Source: JAMXLO01 sp963850535 (GTDB lineage Bacteria; Pseudomonadota; Alphaproteobacteria; Acetobacterales; Acetobacteraceae). From it: a DNA stretch of 64,000 nucleotides. The notes under the pieces are model-generated. The model saw nothing but the letters and a program-made list of their open reading frames with translations, had not been told where the DNA came from and did not search any database. A program made the position numbers and the translations under genes. Location: positions 1-64,000 of the forward strand of contig CAWKMC010000029.1 in the NCBI GenBank assembly GCA_963850535.1, read 5' to 3'. Below are positions 43,282 to 51,843 of this stretch, one piece after another (the first letter of the stretch is position 1; the number at the start of each line of letters is the position of its first letter).

Positions 43282-44268
43282 TCAGATCGCTTCGGCGATG
43301 ACAACGCTGGCCGGACCTGCGAGCGGACGCCGCTCCAGCTTGCGCCAGCCGCTCTGTGCCAACCAGCTAACGGCATCGTCCTCGCCGTAGGCCTGACCTT
43401 CGCCGGAGAACATCAGAAATTCCCCCGATGCCAGCGCCGCGTGCTGGGGTTGCGTGCGGGTTTGGTCGAGCCAGACATCGACCAGCAGCAGGCGCGCTGA
43501 AGCGTCCGCGCCAACTCGGAGGCGCTCCAGCAGTTCAACGTTATGCGCCGCCGACAATACATGCACCGTGTTGGCGACGATGATTGCATCGTGCCCATCA
43601 GGCAGCGCGTCCTTGAAAAGGTCGCCCTCGACAACAGCAATCCGTGCTCCCTCGGGCTCGCCGCTCAATCGCTGGCGCGCAACTGCGCAGACGCCGGGCA
43701 GTTCGAACAGCGTTGCCTGCAACTCAGGAAAGCGACGCAGAATCGCGATCAGGAATGACCCCGTGCCACCGGCAAGGTCAAGCACGCGGCGATGTCGGGT
43801 AAAATCATAACTTGCGGCCAGCGCGGCTGCCGCTCCTCCCGTAATGGCTTCGACGCCGGCCGAAAAGATCTGCTGCTGCTCGTCGCTAAAACTTTCGAAC
43901 TGCCGCTGGCCCTTGCCGGCGCGCACCCCCGCCTCGAAGTCCAGCCACAGTCGATAACTGATTTGATCCCAGAAGCGCAGCAGCGGCCGCAGATCCGGGC
44001 CTGAAGCGCCAGCGAGACAGGCGGCTGCGGACGGGCTGTTGCGATAACGGTCACCATCCCGCCGCAGCAGACCCATGCTTGCCATCGCATCGGCACTGAT
44101 GCTCAGCGTGCGCTGTGGGATGCGGCATTTGGCGGCGATCTCGGTACAGGTCGCAGGTCCGTCTGCCAGTGCCTCAAAAAGTCCAATAGCGCTGGCGGTA
44201 AAGAGATGCTTCGCGGCCATGAAGCCCTCGGCAATCTGCATGATCGGTTCGGGTGTGACGTCTGCCAT
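43282..44268 (-). CDS. SAM-dependent O-methyltransferase (family 2, acetylserotonin type)
   Basis: About 328 residues from ATG 44268 (MADVTPEPIMQIAEGFMAAK). The N-terminal winged-helix dimerisation part includes CRIPQRTLSISADAMASMGL. The SAM loop is VLDLAGGTGSFLIAILRRFP, then LFELPGVCAVARQRL and the acidic IAVVEGDLFKDALPDGHDAI. The C-terminus ends GWRKLERRPLAGPASVVIAE. Such enzymes methylate small aromatic or polyketide hydroxyls. The 79-base gap to the isochorismatase-fold gene suggests a shared unit. Substrate unknown. Confidence 0.88.
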   Translation of the reverse strand: MADVTPEPIMQIAEGFMAAKHLFTASAIGLFEALADGPATCTEIAAKCRIPQRTLSISADAMASMGLLRRDGDRYRNSPSAAACLAGASGPDLRPLLRFWDQISYRLWLDFEAGVRAGKGQRQFESFSDEQQQIFSAGVEAITGGAAAALAASYDFTRHRRVLDLAGGTGSFLIAILRRFPELQATLFELPGVCAVARQRLSGEPEGARIAVVEGDLFKDALPDGHDAIIVANTVHVLSAAHNVELLERLRVGADASARLLLVDVWLDQTRTQPQHAALASGEFLMFSGEGQAYGEDDAVSWLAQSGWRKLERRPLAGPASVVIAEAI

Positions 44269-44347
44269 GACTTGTCGACTTCCATTTTCTGGCTTGCGTA
44301 GGATCACCAGACTCCCGTCAGATGTCAGCGAATTGGTCAGCGTCGAA

Positions 44348-45004
44348 TCACGCGGCATGTTGCCGAGAGAGCATCGCCAGCACTTCGTCTGTCGTCTTCA
44401 CATCGGCAAAGATCCGATCCATAGTCTTCAGTTCTGCCTCATGAGTGTCTCGACTCACTTCGGCGACCGCATCCTTCACAAGGATCATATGGTAGTTGTG
44501 CTCGACGCCACCGCGGATCGTGGTTGAAACGCAAACACACGTCGTCACCCCCGTAATGACACACGTCGTCACGCCCATGTTCCGCAGGATGGTGTCCAGC
44601 GGCGTATTGGAAAACCCGCCAAAGCCCTTCTTGACGATCAGGTGTTCACCGCCACGGGGCTTGAGATCGTCCACGATCTGCGCGCCCCAAGTACCTTCGA
44701 CGATGAAGGTGCGATTGGTGCCAGGGCCAACACCGACGCGCCAATAAGGAAACTGCGCGTCCGAATAGTCCGGCTTGACCACATGTGCGAGGTAAACGAC
44801 GGGCCGTCGTGCGCTGCGAAAGGCATCAGCGAGGCGTTTTACCTGGGGAACCGTGCCCATAAGAAATGGCAGATCGATTCCCGCCTGTGGCATGTCTCGG
44901 GCAATGCAGCCAAAGCCACCGTCGCTGTGAACGAAGTCGTTCTGCATATCCACGATGATGAGCGCGGATTTCGTTATTTCCGGCTGGCGGATGGTGGCGG
45001 CCAT
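44348..45004 (-). CDS. Isochorismatase-fold cysteine hydrolase
   Basis: 218 residues. The catalytic triad is visible: Asp in ALIIVDMQNDFVHSDGGFG, Lys in GEHLIVKKGFGGFSNTPLD and Cys in VITGVTTCVCVSTTIRGGVE. The family includes nicotinamidase, N-carbamoylsarcosine amidase and ureidoacrylate hydrolases; specificity cannot be assigned. The upstream neighbour on the same strand is a methyltransferase, so the pair may act together in a minor catabolic or tailoring pathway. Confidence 0.92.
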   Translation of the reverse strand: MAATIRQPEITKSALIIVDMQNDFVHSDGGFGCIARDMPQAGIDLPFLMGTVPQVKRLADAFRSARRPVVYLAHVVKPDYSDAQFPYWRVGVGPGTNRTFIVEGTWGAQIVDDLKPRGGEHLIVKKGFGGFSNTPLDTILRNMGVTTCVITGVTTCVCVSTTIRGGVEHNYHMILVKDAVAEVSRDTHEAELKTMDRIFADVKTTDEVLAMLSRQHAA

Positions 45005-45074
45005 TATGCTGTCCCCCTGGGTCTGTCCGTCTTGCTATGTAACAGACGAAAGCTATGACGTTGGCGCCGAATCA

Positions 45075-45743
45075 TCATGCCTCGACGGCAGTGCCGTTCA
45101 GGGCATTGCGCACTGCAGCGCGCAATGCCGGCAGGACGTCCGCGCCGAACCACTGATTGCGTCGCTCCCAGGCGGTGGTGCGCCAGGATGGATGCGGCAA
45201 CGCGAAATAGTGCGGCAGATGCTGACGAAACGCGCGTACCTGCTCGGTCATCGCGCCGCGACCGAGCACATGGGTCAGCGCATAGGTCCCGACCAGCAGG
45301 GTGAGACGAATTTCTGGCATCAGCGCCAGTAACCGGTTGCGCCACAGCGGTGCGCACTCCGGCCGCGGGGGTGCATCACCGCCGTTTTGCAGGCGGCCAG
45401 GATAGCAAAAGCCCATCGGCACAATGGCGACACGGCTCTCGTCGTAGAACGTGCCGCGGTCCATCTGCAGCCACTCACGCAGGCGGTCACCCGAGGGGTC
45501 GTTGAAGGAGAGGCCTGTTTCGTGCACCGCGGTGCCTGGCGCCTGGCTGGCAATCAGAAGAAGGGCTGTCGTGGAAGCCCGGAACACGGGGCGCGGGCCG
45601 AGGGGCAGGTGAGGGGCACAGACCTGACAGGCGCGGATTTCGGCGGCGAGGTGTTCGAGCGGAGAGGCCCCCTCCCCCCGCCCCCCTCCCGCGAGGGGAG
45701 GGGGAGTGCTGGGCTTGAATTTGGCCTCAGCCGACGATGCCAC
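45075..45743 (-). CDS. Uracil-DNA glycosylase-family protein
   Basis: Removes uracil or related lesions from DNA (family UDG-like). 222 residues from GTG 45743. The core starts LEHLAAEIRACQVCAPHLPL, with the motif LLIASQAPGTAVHETGLSFN (A-x-APG loop), LLVGTYALTHVLGRGAM and the C-terminal LPHPSWRTTAWERRNQWF (HPS). The first 29 residues include TPPPLAGGGRGEGAS encoded by a GC-rich palindromic repeat (45668-45705), so the original start was probably nearer LEHLAAEI. The start codon overlaps the end of cysNC by 17 bases. Confidence 0.85.
   Translation of the reverse strand: MASSAEAKFKPSTPPPLAGGGRGEGASPLEHLAAEIRACQVCAPHLPLGPRPVFRASTTALLLIASQAPGTAVHETGLSFNDPSGDRLREWLQMDRGTFYDESRVAIVPMGFCYPGRLQNGGDAPPRPECAPLWRNRLLALMPEIRLTLLVGTYALTHVLGRGAMTEQVRAFRQHLPHYFALPHPSWRTTAWERRNQWFGADVLPALRAAVRNALNGTAVEA
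45668..45705. repeat. GC-rich palindromic repeat at glycosylase 5' end
   Basis: The plus strand CCCCCTCCCC..CCCCCCTCCC, then GCGA, GGGGAGGGGG is a near-perfect palindrome, translated on the minus strand as PPPLAGGGRGEG. This sequence type is a common dispersed element in proteobacteria. Here it is read as the N-terminus of the glycosylase. Confidence 0.6.
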
Positions 45744-47568
45744 GACGCATCAGTTCATCGACCACGCGCTCTGCCAGCACCTCGGGGGGCGCTTCCAGAG
45801 TAGGCAGGCGGATTTCCGGATCGCGCGGTTCCTCATAAGGCGCATCGACCCCAGTGAAATTGCGGATCTGCCCGGCATCGGCCCTGGCATACAGGCCCTT
45901 CGGATCCCGGCGGCGGCACTCTTCCACTGGGGTGTCGACGAAGATCTCGAGGAATTCGCTGTCCTCCACACAGTCCCGCGCCAGCATGCGCTCAGCGCGA
46001 TACGGCGAAATGAACGACACCAGCACGATCAGCCCGGCTTCGACGAACAGCCTGGATACTTCCGCGACGCGGCGAATGTTCTCCACCCGATCGGCCTCGG
46101 AGAAGCCCAGGTCGCGGTTCAGGCCATGGCGGACGTTGTCGCCATCCAGGCTCATCGTGTGGCGACCCTGCGCGTGCAGGCGCTTCTCGACCAGGTTGGC
46201 GATTGTCGACTTGCCCGACGCCGACAGGCCGGTGAACCACAGCACGGCCGGCTTCTGGCTCATCAGCCCCGACCGCGCACGCTTGTCCACATCAAGCCGG
46301 TGCCAGTAGACGTTGCCCGCCCCGGCGCGCAGGTCGGTGATCATCCCCGCGCCCACAGTGCCACGGGTCAACCGGTCGATCAGAATAAAGCCGCCCAGCT
46401 CCCGGCTGACCGCATAGCGCTCGCAGGCGACGCGCTGCGCCAGCGAAATCGTCACCCGGCCGATCTCGTTCAGCCCGAGCTCACGCACGGGTTCCTCGGT
46501 GAGCGAGTTCACGTCCAGCCGGTTGGCGATGTCGGTGATGGTGCCGACGACGCTGCGCGAACCGAGCATGAAGAGATAGGCGCGGCCGCGGAACAGCGGC
46601 GTCTCGTCCATCCACACCACCCAGGCGGTCACCTGATCAGCGAGCGGTGGCGGCGGTGCGACTGCAAGCACATCACCGCGCGACACATCGATCTCGCGGT
46701 CGAGCACCAAGGTGATCGCGTCACCTGGCACCGCTTCCTTGAGGTCGCCATCCATGGTGACGATCCGCGCGACCTTGGCCTCGGTTCCCGATACGGCGTT
46801 CATTACCGCGGCCCCGGGAGAGATCACGCCTGTGGCCACCGTACCGGCATAGCCGCGGAACGTATGGTCCGGCCGAGCAACCAGCTGCACCGGCATGCGG
46901 AACGCCCGTTCGGCCACGTGCGAGGTGGGTTCGGCACTTTCCAGTGCCGTCAGCAGCGTGGTTCCCGAGTACCACGGCATCTGCGTACTGGGTGACGTCA
47001 CATTGTCGCCGTCGCGCGCGCAGACCGGAATTGCGGTAACCTGCAACGGGCCCAGCTTGCCCGACAATCGGTAGAAGTCAGCGACAATCTTGTTGAACAC
47101 ATCCTGACCGAAGCCGACCAGGTCCATCTTGTTCACCGCCAGCACCAATTGGCGAATACCCAACAGCGACGCGATGGCGGCATGCCGGCGCGTCTGCGTC
47201 AGAAGGCCTTTGCGTGCATCAACCAGCAGCACCGCCAGGTCCGATCCTGAAGCACCGGTGACCATATTGCGAGTGTACTGCTCGTGGCCTGGCGCATCGG
47301 CAAGGATGAAGCGGCGGCGTGGTGTTTCGAAGAATCGGTAGGCGACATCGATGGTGATGCCCTGGTCGCGTTCGGCCGAGAGACCATCGACCAGCAACGC
47401 GTAGTCGATCCCGCCTTCCACGGTGCCGAAGCGCTTGCTGTCGCGCTTCAGCGCCATCATCACGTCATCGGGGATCGTGCCGCATTCGAACAGCAGGCGG
47501 CCGATAAGCGTCGATTTGCCGTCATCGACCGAGCCACAGGCGAGCACGCGAAGCAGCGAGTCGGGCAT
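45727..47568 (-). CDS. cysNC: Bifunctional sulfate adenylyltransferase large subunit/adenylylsulfate kinase
   Basis: Assimilatory sulfate activation: GTPase subunit of ATP sulfurylase fused to APS kinase, giving PAPS. 613 residues. The N-terminal GTPase loop ACGSVDDGKSTLIGRLLFEC has the G1 motif, DAPGHEQYTRNM is G3 and LAVNKMDLVGF is G4 (NKxD). The C-terminal kinase begins at LWFTGLSASGKSTIANLVEK (Walker A) with SLDGDNVRHGLNRDLGF and ENIRRVAEVSRLFVEAGLIV, and VDTPVEECRRRDPKGLYARA. Its ATG overlaps the cysD stop by one base (TGATG). No cysH or cysI is adjacent. Confidence 0.96.
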   Translation of the reverse strand: MPDSLLRVLACGSVDDGKSTLIGRLLFECGTIPDDVMMALKRDSKRFGTVEGGIDYALLVDGLSAERDQGITIDVAYRFFETPRRRFILADAPGHEQYTRNMVTGASGSDLAVLLVDARKGLLTQTRRHAAIASLLGIRQLVLAVNKMDLVGFGQDVFNKIVADFYRLSGKLGPLQVTAIPVCARDGDNVTSPSTQMPWYSGTTLLTALESAEPTSHVAERAFRMPVQLVARPDHTFRGYAGTVATGVISPGAAVMNAVSGTEAKVARIVTMDGDLKEAVPGDAITLVLDREIDVSRGDVLAVAPPPPLADQVTAWVVWMDETPLFRGRAYLFMLGSRSVVGTITDIANRLDVNSLTEEPVRELGLNEIGRVTISLAQRVACERYAVSRELGGFILIDRLTRGTVGAGMITDLRAGAGNVYWHRLDVDKRARSGLMSQKPAVLWFTGLSASGKSTIANLVEKRLHAQGRHTMSLDGDNVRHGLNRDLGFSEADRVENIRRVAEVSRLFVEAGLIVLVSFISPYRAERMLARDCVEDSEFLEIFVDTPVEECRRRDPKGLYARADAGQIRNFTGVDAPYEEPRDPEIRLPTLEAPPEVLAERVVDELMRRGIVG

Positions 47569-48518
47569 CAGAAATAGCCCTCGCGCTTCTTCCTCTCCAT
47601 GGAGGCGTCCTGATCCTGATCGATCAGCCGCCCCGCACGCTCAGAGACCCGTGTTGTATGCATTTCGGCGACGACCTCCTTGAGGTCGGATGCCTCCGAT
47701 TCGACTGCCGCGGACAGCGGATAGCAGCCGAGTGAGCGGAATCGCACCACGCGCTGCACCGGGCGTTCGCCCGGCTTGAATCGCATCCGATCGTCATCGA
47801 CGACGATGATCAGTCCGTCGCGTTCCACCGTCGGACGAGGTGCGGCGAAATACAGCGGCACCACGTCGATGCCCTCGGCCAGGATGTAGATCCAGACGTC
47901 GAGTTCGGTCCAATTCGACAGTGGGAAGACACGCAGCGTCTCGCCAGGCGCCAGATTGCCGTTGTAGAGGTGCCACAGCTCGGGCCGTTGCCGCTTCGGA
48001 TCCCAGCTGTGTCCCGGCCCGCGAACCGAGAACACACGTTCCTTGGCGCGCGACCGCTCCTCATCGCGCCGCGCGCCGCCAATCGCGACGTCATAACGCC
48101 CCTCGGTCAGGGCCTGCTTCAGTGCATCGGTCTTCATGACCTGGGTGTAGATGTTGCTGCCGTGGTCGAACGGGTTGATGTTCTGCCGCGGGCCTTCCGG
48201 GTTGGTATGCACCCGCAGGTCCAGGCCGTATCGTTTCGCGGTGGCGTCGCGAAACGAGATCATGTCCCGAAACTTCCATGTCGTATCGATGTGCAGCAGC
48301 GGAAACGGTACGCGGGCAGGGAAGAAGGCCTTGCGAGCCAGGTGCAGCAGCACCGACGAGTCTTTGCCAATCGAATACAATAGGACGGGACGATCCGCTT
48401 GAGCAACAACTTCACGGAAGATATGAATGCTTTCGGCTTCGAGCGCCTTCAGGTGCGGCGGATGGGTCGACTGCAAGACGTCACTCGGCTCCCAATGCGT
48501 GACGAGCGGAGGCGGCAT
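47568..48518 (-). CDS. cysD: Sulfate adenylyltransferase small subunit
   Basis: Catalytic subunit of ATP sulfurylase, with the N-type ATP pyrophosphatase PP-loop LLYSIGKDSSVLLHLARKAF. Other family blocks are HLKALEAESIHIFREVVAQA, PFPLLHIDTTWKFRDMISFR and FDHGSNIYTQVMKTDALKQA. The C-terminal RSLGCYPLSAAVESEASDLK and KKREGYF tail is standard. 316 residues; works with the cysNC product. A 177-base gap separates it from the divergent DUF1194 gene and should contain both promoters. Confidence 0.97.
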   Translation of the reverse strand: MPPPLVTHWEPSDVLQSTHPPHLKALEAESIHIFREVVAQADRPVLLYSIGKDSSVLLHLARKAFFPARVPFPLLHIDTTWKFRDMISFRDATAKRYGLDLRVHTNPEGPRQNINPFDHGSNIYTQVMKTDALKQALTEGRYDVAIGGARRDEERSRAKERVFSVRGPGHSWDPKRQRPELWHLYNGNLAPGETLRVFPLSNWTELDVWIYILAEGIDVVPLYFAAPRPTVERDGLIIVVDDDRMRFKPGERPVQRVVRFRSLGCYPLSAAVESEASDLKEVVAEMHTTRVSERAGRLIDQDQDASMERKKREGYF

Positions 48519-48695
48519 CGAGCTTCCAATCGACTAGTCGATTGGGGGCCCGGCCGCACGTCCAAATCACGCGATAATGCATCGGCTACGCGGACAGCAC
48601 TGCCTCTAGTCCAGCCGGTGGCTTGGTGTAAATGACAATCGCAGCCACACTCCATCGCACGGGTCTGACTTCGGGGAAGCTGCGCGCAGGTCACG

Positions 48696-49382
48696 ATGGC
48701 GAGCCGACGACAGCGTTGGACGAATTGGACGATGCGGGCGGATGTCGTGGGACCGCGCGCCACCGTCGACGTTGCACTGGTGCTGGCGGTGGACAGTTCC
48801 GGCAGTATCAGCGAGGAACGACTCAGGATGCAGATCCAGGGTTATTTGGACGCGATCAGCCACCCATCCTTTCTCGAGGCGGTTCGCGGCGGACGGCACG
48901 GCCGCGTCGGGTTGACCTTTGTCACGTGGACGGATGCGCGACGGCAGGACCAGACGGTGCCCTGGCAGGTGATCGAGGACGAGGCAGGCACACGTCGATT
49001 CTGCCAGGGCGTGCAAGGCGCACTGAGGCCGGTCCCCGGCTGGACCTCTATCAGCGGCGCGATCGACTTCTGCGCCAGGCTGCTGCTGACCAGCGGCTAC
49101 AGCGCGGCGCGGAGGGTGATCGACATCTCCGGCGACGGCGCCAACAACGATGGCCGCCCGGTAACCGAGGCGCGCGATGCCGCAGTGGCAGCGGGCATCA
49201 CCATTAACGGGTTGCCGATCACCGAGGTCGAGCCAGGCCTGGAGAAATACTATCGGGAGAACGTCATAGGCGGTCCCAACTCCTTTGTCGTGGTCGCGCG
49301 CGATAGCTCGTCATTCGGCTCGGCAATCTTACGCAAACTGCTGGTTGAGATCGCCGGAGTCACACCCACTGAAAAGGTCTAA
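48696..49382 (+). CDS. DUF1194 von Willebrand A-like protein
   Basis: 228 residues. The VWA-like fold with the MIDAS-like VDVALVLAVDSSGSISEERL (DxSxS), GRVGLTFVTWTDARRQDQTV, WTSISGAIDFCARLLLTSGY and VIDISGDGANNDGRPVTEAR is the DUF1194 family, usually exported. No signal peptide is seen before the domain in this frame, so the start may be wrong or the secretion signal lost through an unseen indel upstream. Function unknown. Convergent with the LLM gene, 12 bases apart. Confidence 0.88.
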   Translation: MASRRQRWTNWTMRADVVGPRATVDVALVLAVDSSGSISEERLRMQIQGYLDAISHPSFLEAVRGGRHGRVGLTFVTWTDARRQDQTVPWQVIEDEAGTRRFCQGVQGALRPVPGWTSISGAIDFCARLLLTSGYSAARRVIDISGDGANNDGRPVTEARDAAVAAGITINGLPITEVEPGLEKYYRENVIGGPNSFVVVARDSSSFGSAILRKLLVEIAGVTPTEKV

Positions 49383-49394
49383 TGCGGGCTCCAG

Positions 49395-50585
49395 TCAATT
49401 CGCCATTACAGGGGCCGCAACCTTGACCCCCTTGAACGCCGGCATGACATCCCGCGCGAACCACTCGAGCTGTTCCAGCGCCTCGGACAACGGCACGCCG
49501 ACCGAGAGACTGACGGTGACGCGATCAAGGCCAGGGTAGCGCTCTTCGAGCTTCTTCAGCGACTCGATAACGTCAGACGGCGTGCCGGTGAGGAAACCGC
49601 CCGCCTTCACCGCATCCTCGATGCGCGGCAGCTTTGCCGTCGGTGCCCGCTTTGGATGGCGCATGATTTCGATCTGCTCATCGGTCAGCGCGCGCACCAG
49701 ACGCAACTCGCCGAACATCTTCATATTCTCTTCGTAGTACTTCGCGGCGACCTTCAGGCCCTTTTCGACGCTGTCCGCCAGATAGAACTGGAAGCCGAGT
49801 GCCATACGTTCACCCAGCTCGATGTGTTTGCCAGCACGCGCATAGGCCGCCTGGAAGTCCACCATCGATTTGTGTACAGCGCCACCTTCGGCCGAGCCGC
49901 CACCAATTACACCGCGAATGTCGTGCTTGGCCATGAAGTCGAGCGCGCGCTGAGTGCCGCCCTGGATCGGCTGCCAGCATTCCACTGGCAGGTGCGCCGG
50001 CCGTGGCACCAATGTCAGCTCCTTCAGCGTATAGCCGCGATATGGCACTTCCGGAGGCAGCGTATAGTGCTTGCCTTTGTGGCTGAACAACTCGTGGTTA
50101 AACGCCTTGAAGATGACGTCGACCTGTTCCTCGAACAGTTCGCGGTTGGCTGCCTGGTCCAGCAACGGCGTGCCGAAAAATTCCACCTCGCGCGTGTGAT
50201 AGCCACGCCCGACGCCGAAGATGACCCGCCCACCGGACAGGATGTCCGCCATCGCGTAGTCTTCCGCGAGACGCAACGGATGCCACATCGGCGTGATGTT
50301 GAAGCCGCAGCCGATTTTGAGCTTCTGGGTCACGTGCGTCAGGTGCAGTGCCATCATCAGCACGTTCGGAATGCACTCGGTGCCCTCAGGCTGGAAGTGG
50401 TGCTCCGCCATCCAGAAGGTGCCGTAGCCCAGCCGATCCATCAGCACTGCCATCGCCTGCGCCTTGTGCAGTGCGGTCGCAAGCTTTTCGTTCGGATAAC
50501 GTCGGTCGTTGATCGGCGTGCCGGCGTAGCCGACATTCTCCAAATCGATATGACCGGCGTACGAGCTGTCGAACTGCTTGAGCAT
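49395..50585 (-). CDS. LLM-class (luciferase-like) flavin-dependent oxidoreductase
   Basis: 396 residues, TIM-barrel flavoprotein using reduced FMN or F420. N-terminal LMDRLGYGTFWMAEHHFQPE, LTHVTQKLKIGCGFNITPMW and LAEDYAMADILSGGRVIFGV with GRGYHTREVEFFGTPLLDQ are typical of bacterial luciferase-like monooxygenases. The C-terminal part reads FLTGTPSDVIESLKKLEERY. Substrate unknown. Divergent from a LigB-like dioxygenase gene, 119 bases apart, so the two may share a promoter region and a catabolic pathway. Confidence 0.93.
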   Translation of the reverse strand: MLKQFDSSYAGHIDLENVGYAGTPINDRRYPNEKLATALHKAQAMAVLMDRLGYGTFWMAEHHFQPEGTECIPNVLMMALHLTHVTQKLKIGCGFNITPMWHPLRLAEDYAMADILSGGRVIFGVGRGYHTREVEFFGTPLLDQAANRELFEEQVDVIFKAFNHELFSHKGKHYTLPPEVPYRGYTLKELTLVPRPAHLPVECWQPIQGGTQRALDFMAKHDIRGVIGGGSAEGGAVHKSMVDFQAAYARAGKHIELGERMALGFQFYLADSVEKGLKVAAKYYEENMKMFGELRLVRALTDEQIEIMRHPKRAPTAKLPRIEDAVKAGGFLTGTPSDVIESLKKLEERYPGLDRVTVSLSVGVPLSEALEQLEWFARDVMPAFKGVKVAAPVMAN

Positions 50586-50704
50586 GGCAATGTCCTCCAG
50601 GCCGTCAGCATCGTAGCCGCACGCCGACTTGGCAACCCGGCCTGATCCCGCCTAGCCTTGCGACCACGGAGGCGCAAACGACAAGAAAACGAGGAGCAAA
50701 ACAC

Positions 50705-51776
50705 ATGGCCGAGATCATCGGACTGGGCTGCACGCATTACCCTGGCCTGTTGCAGCCTGATGACAAGCTTCCTGGCGGCTTTCATCATTTGCTCACGGCA
50801 CCAAATGTTCCCGCGCAGTACAAGGACCGCGCCAACTGGCCCTCGGAGTTGCTCGCCGAGCTGGGCAATGACGCGGGGGTTTCCTCGGCGCGACGTTACG
50901 GCGCACGTATGGCAGATGACTTCCGTGCCGTCCGCAAGGCGCTTGACGACTTCAATCCAGATCTCGTGCTGATCTGGGGCGACGATCAGTACGAGAACTT
51001 CCGCGAAGACATCATCCCGGCGTTCTGCGTTTTTGGCCTGGATCAGGAATTCGCGTTGAAGCCGTGGCACAATGGCAACGGCGGCAAGCCGAACCGGTGG
51101 GGAGAGCCCGGCGACTGGACGATGAAACTGCAGCGGCGCACGTGATGCGGCAAAGCATCTGGCGAGCGCACTGATCGAGCGCGGCATCGACATGGCGTAT
51201 GCCTACAAGCCGTTGCACCTCGACGGCTTGGCGCACGCGTTCACCAACACGCTGCTATATCTCGATTGGGACCGGCGTGGCTTCCCCTGGCCGGTGCTGC
51301 CGTTCGCGATCAACTGTTATGGCCGGAACTTGATCCACGCCAAAGGTGGCATGGCGGCGCTGTTCGTTCCGCCGCGCGACGAACGAGAATTGCCCGATCC
51401 ACCCGCGCCGCAGCCGTGGCGGTGCATGGATGTTGGCAGGGCGGTGGCCGAGGTCCTGGCCGAATCGCCGTGGCGGGTCGCACTGATTGCGTCGTCGAGC
51501 TGGTCGCACTGCTTCCTGTCGCCGACAAACGGCTACCTGTGGCCGGACCACAAGGCCGACCGATTGATGTTCGATGCGCTGTCCAGTGGTGACTATGCTT
51601 ATTGGCGGCAGCGGCCGTTGAAGGCGATGGAGCAGGCCGGCCAGCACGAGATGCTGAACTGGATGGCTTTGGCCGGTGCGATGGAAGGGCTCGGTCGCAC
51701 GCAGCCAGTGGTCCACGACTACGCAGAGACGCACATCTTCATGTCGGAGAAGTGCTTCGTATCTTATCCGGCGTAA
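50705..51776 (+). pseudogene. LigB-type (class III) extradiol dioxygenase-like protein, one frameshift
   Basis: Two frames make one protein of about 355 residues. The first reads MAEIIGLGCTHYPGLLQPDD and LVLIWGDDQYENFREDIIPA, the second HLASALIERGIDMAYAYKPL, then HAFTNTLLYLDWDRRGFPWP and MEGLGRTQPVVHDYAETHI. The family binds Fe(II) with two His and one Glu and opens aromatic rings with oxygen; the early His-containing LGCTHYPGL and the later WSHCFLSP fit. Break near 51130, where an extra C before AGCGGC shifts GARDAAKHL out of frame. Good ribosome binding site (GAGGAGC). The aromatic substrate is unknown. Confidence 0.82.
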
Positions 51777-51843
51777 ACCGATGCCGGAGTCGGCCGCGAT
51801 GGAGGGGGATGGAAACATCCCCCTCCCATCGTGCTCTGCGCAG

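Noticed and set aside
45075..45743. Long N-terminal extension as a real glycosylase domain
   Set aside because: Residues up to about 29 derive from a palindromic repeat and show no domain; family homology starts after it.
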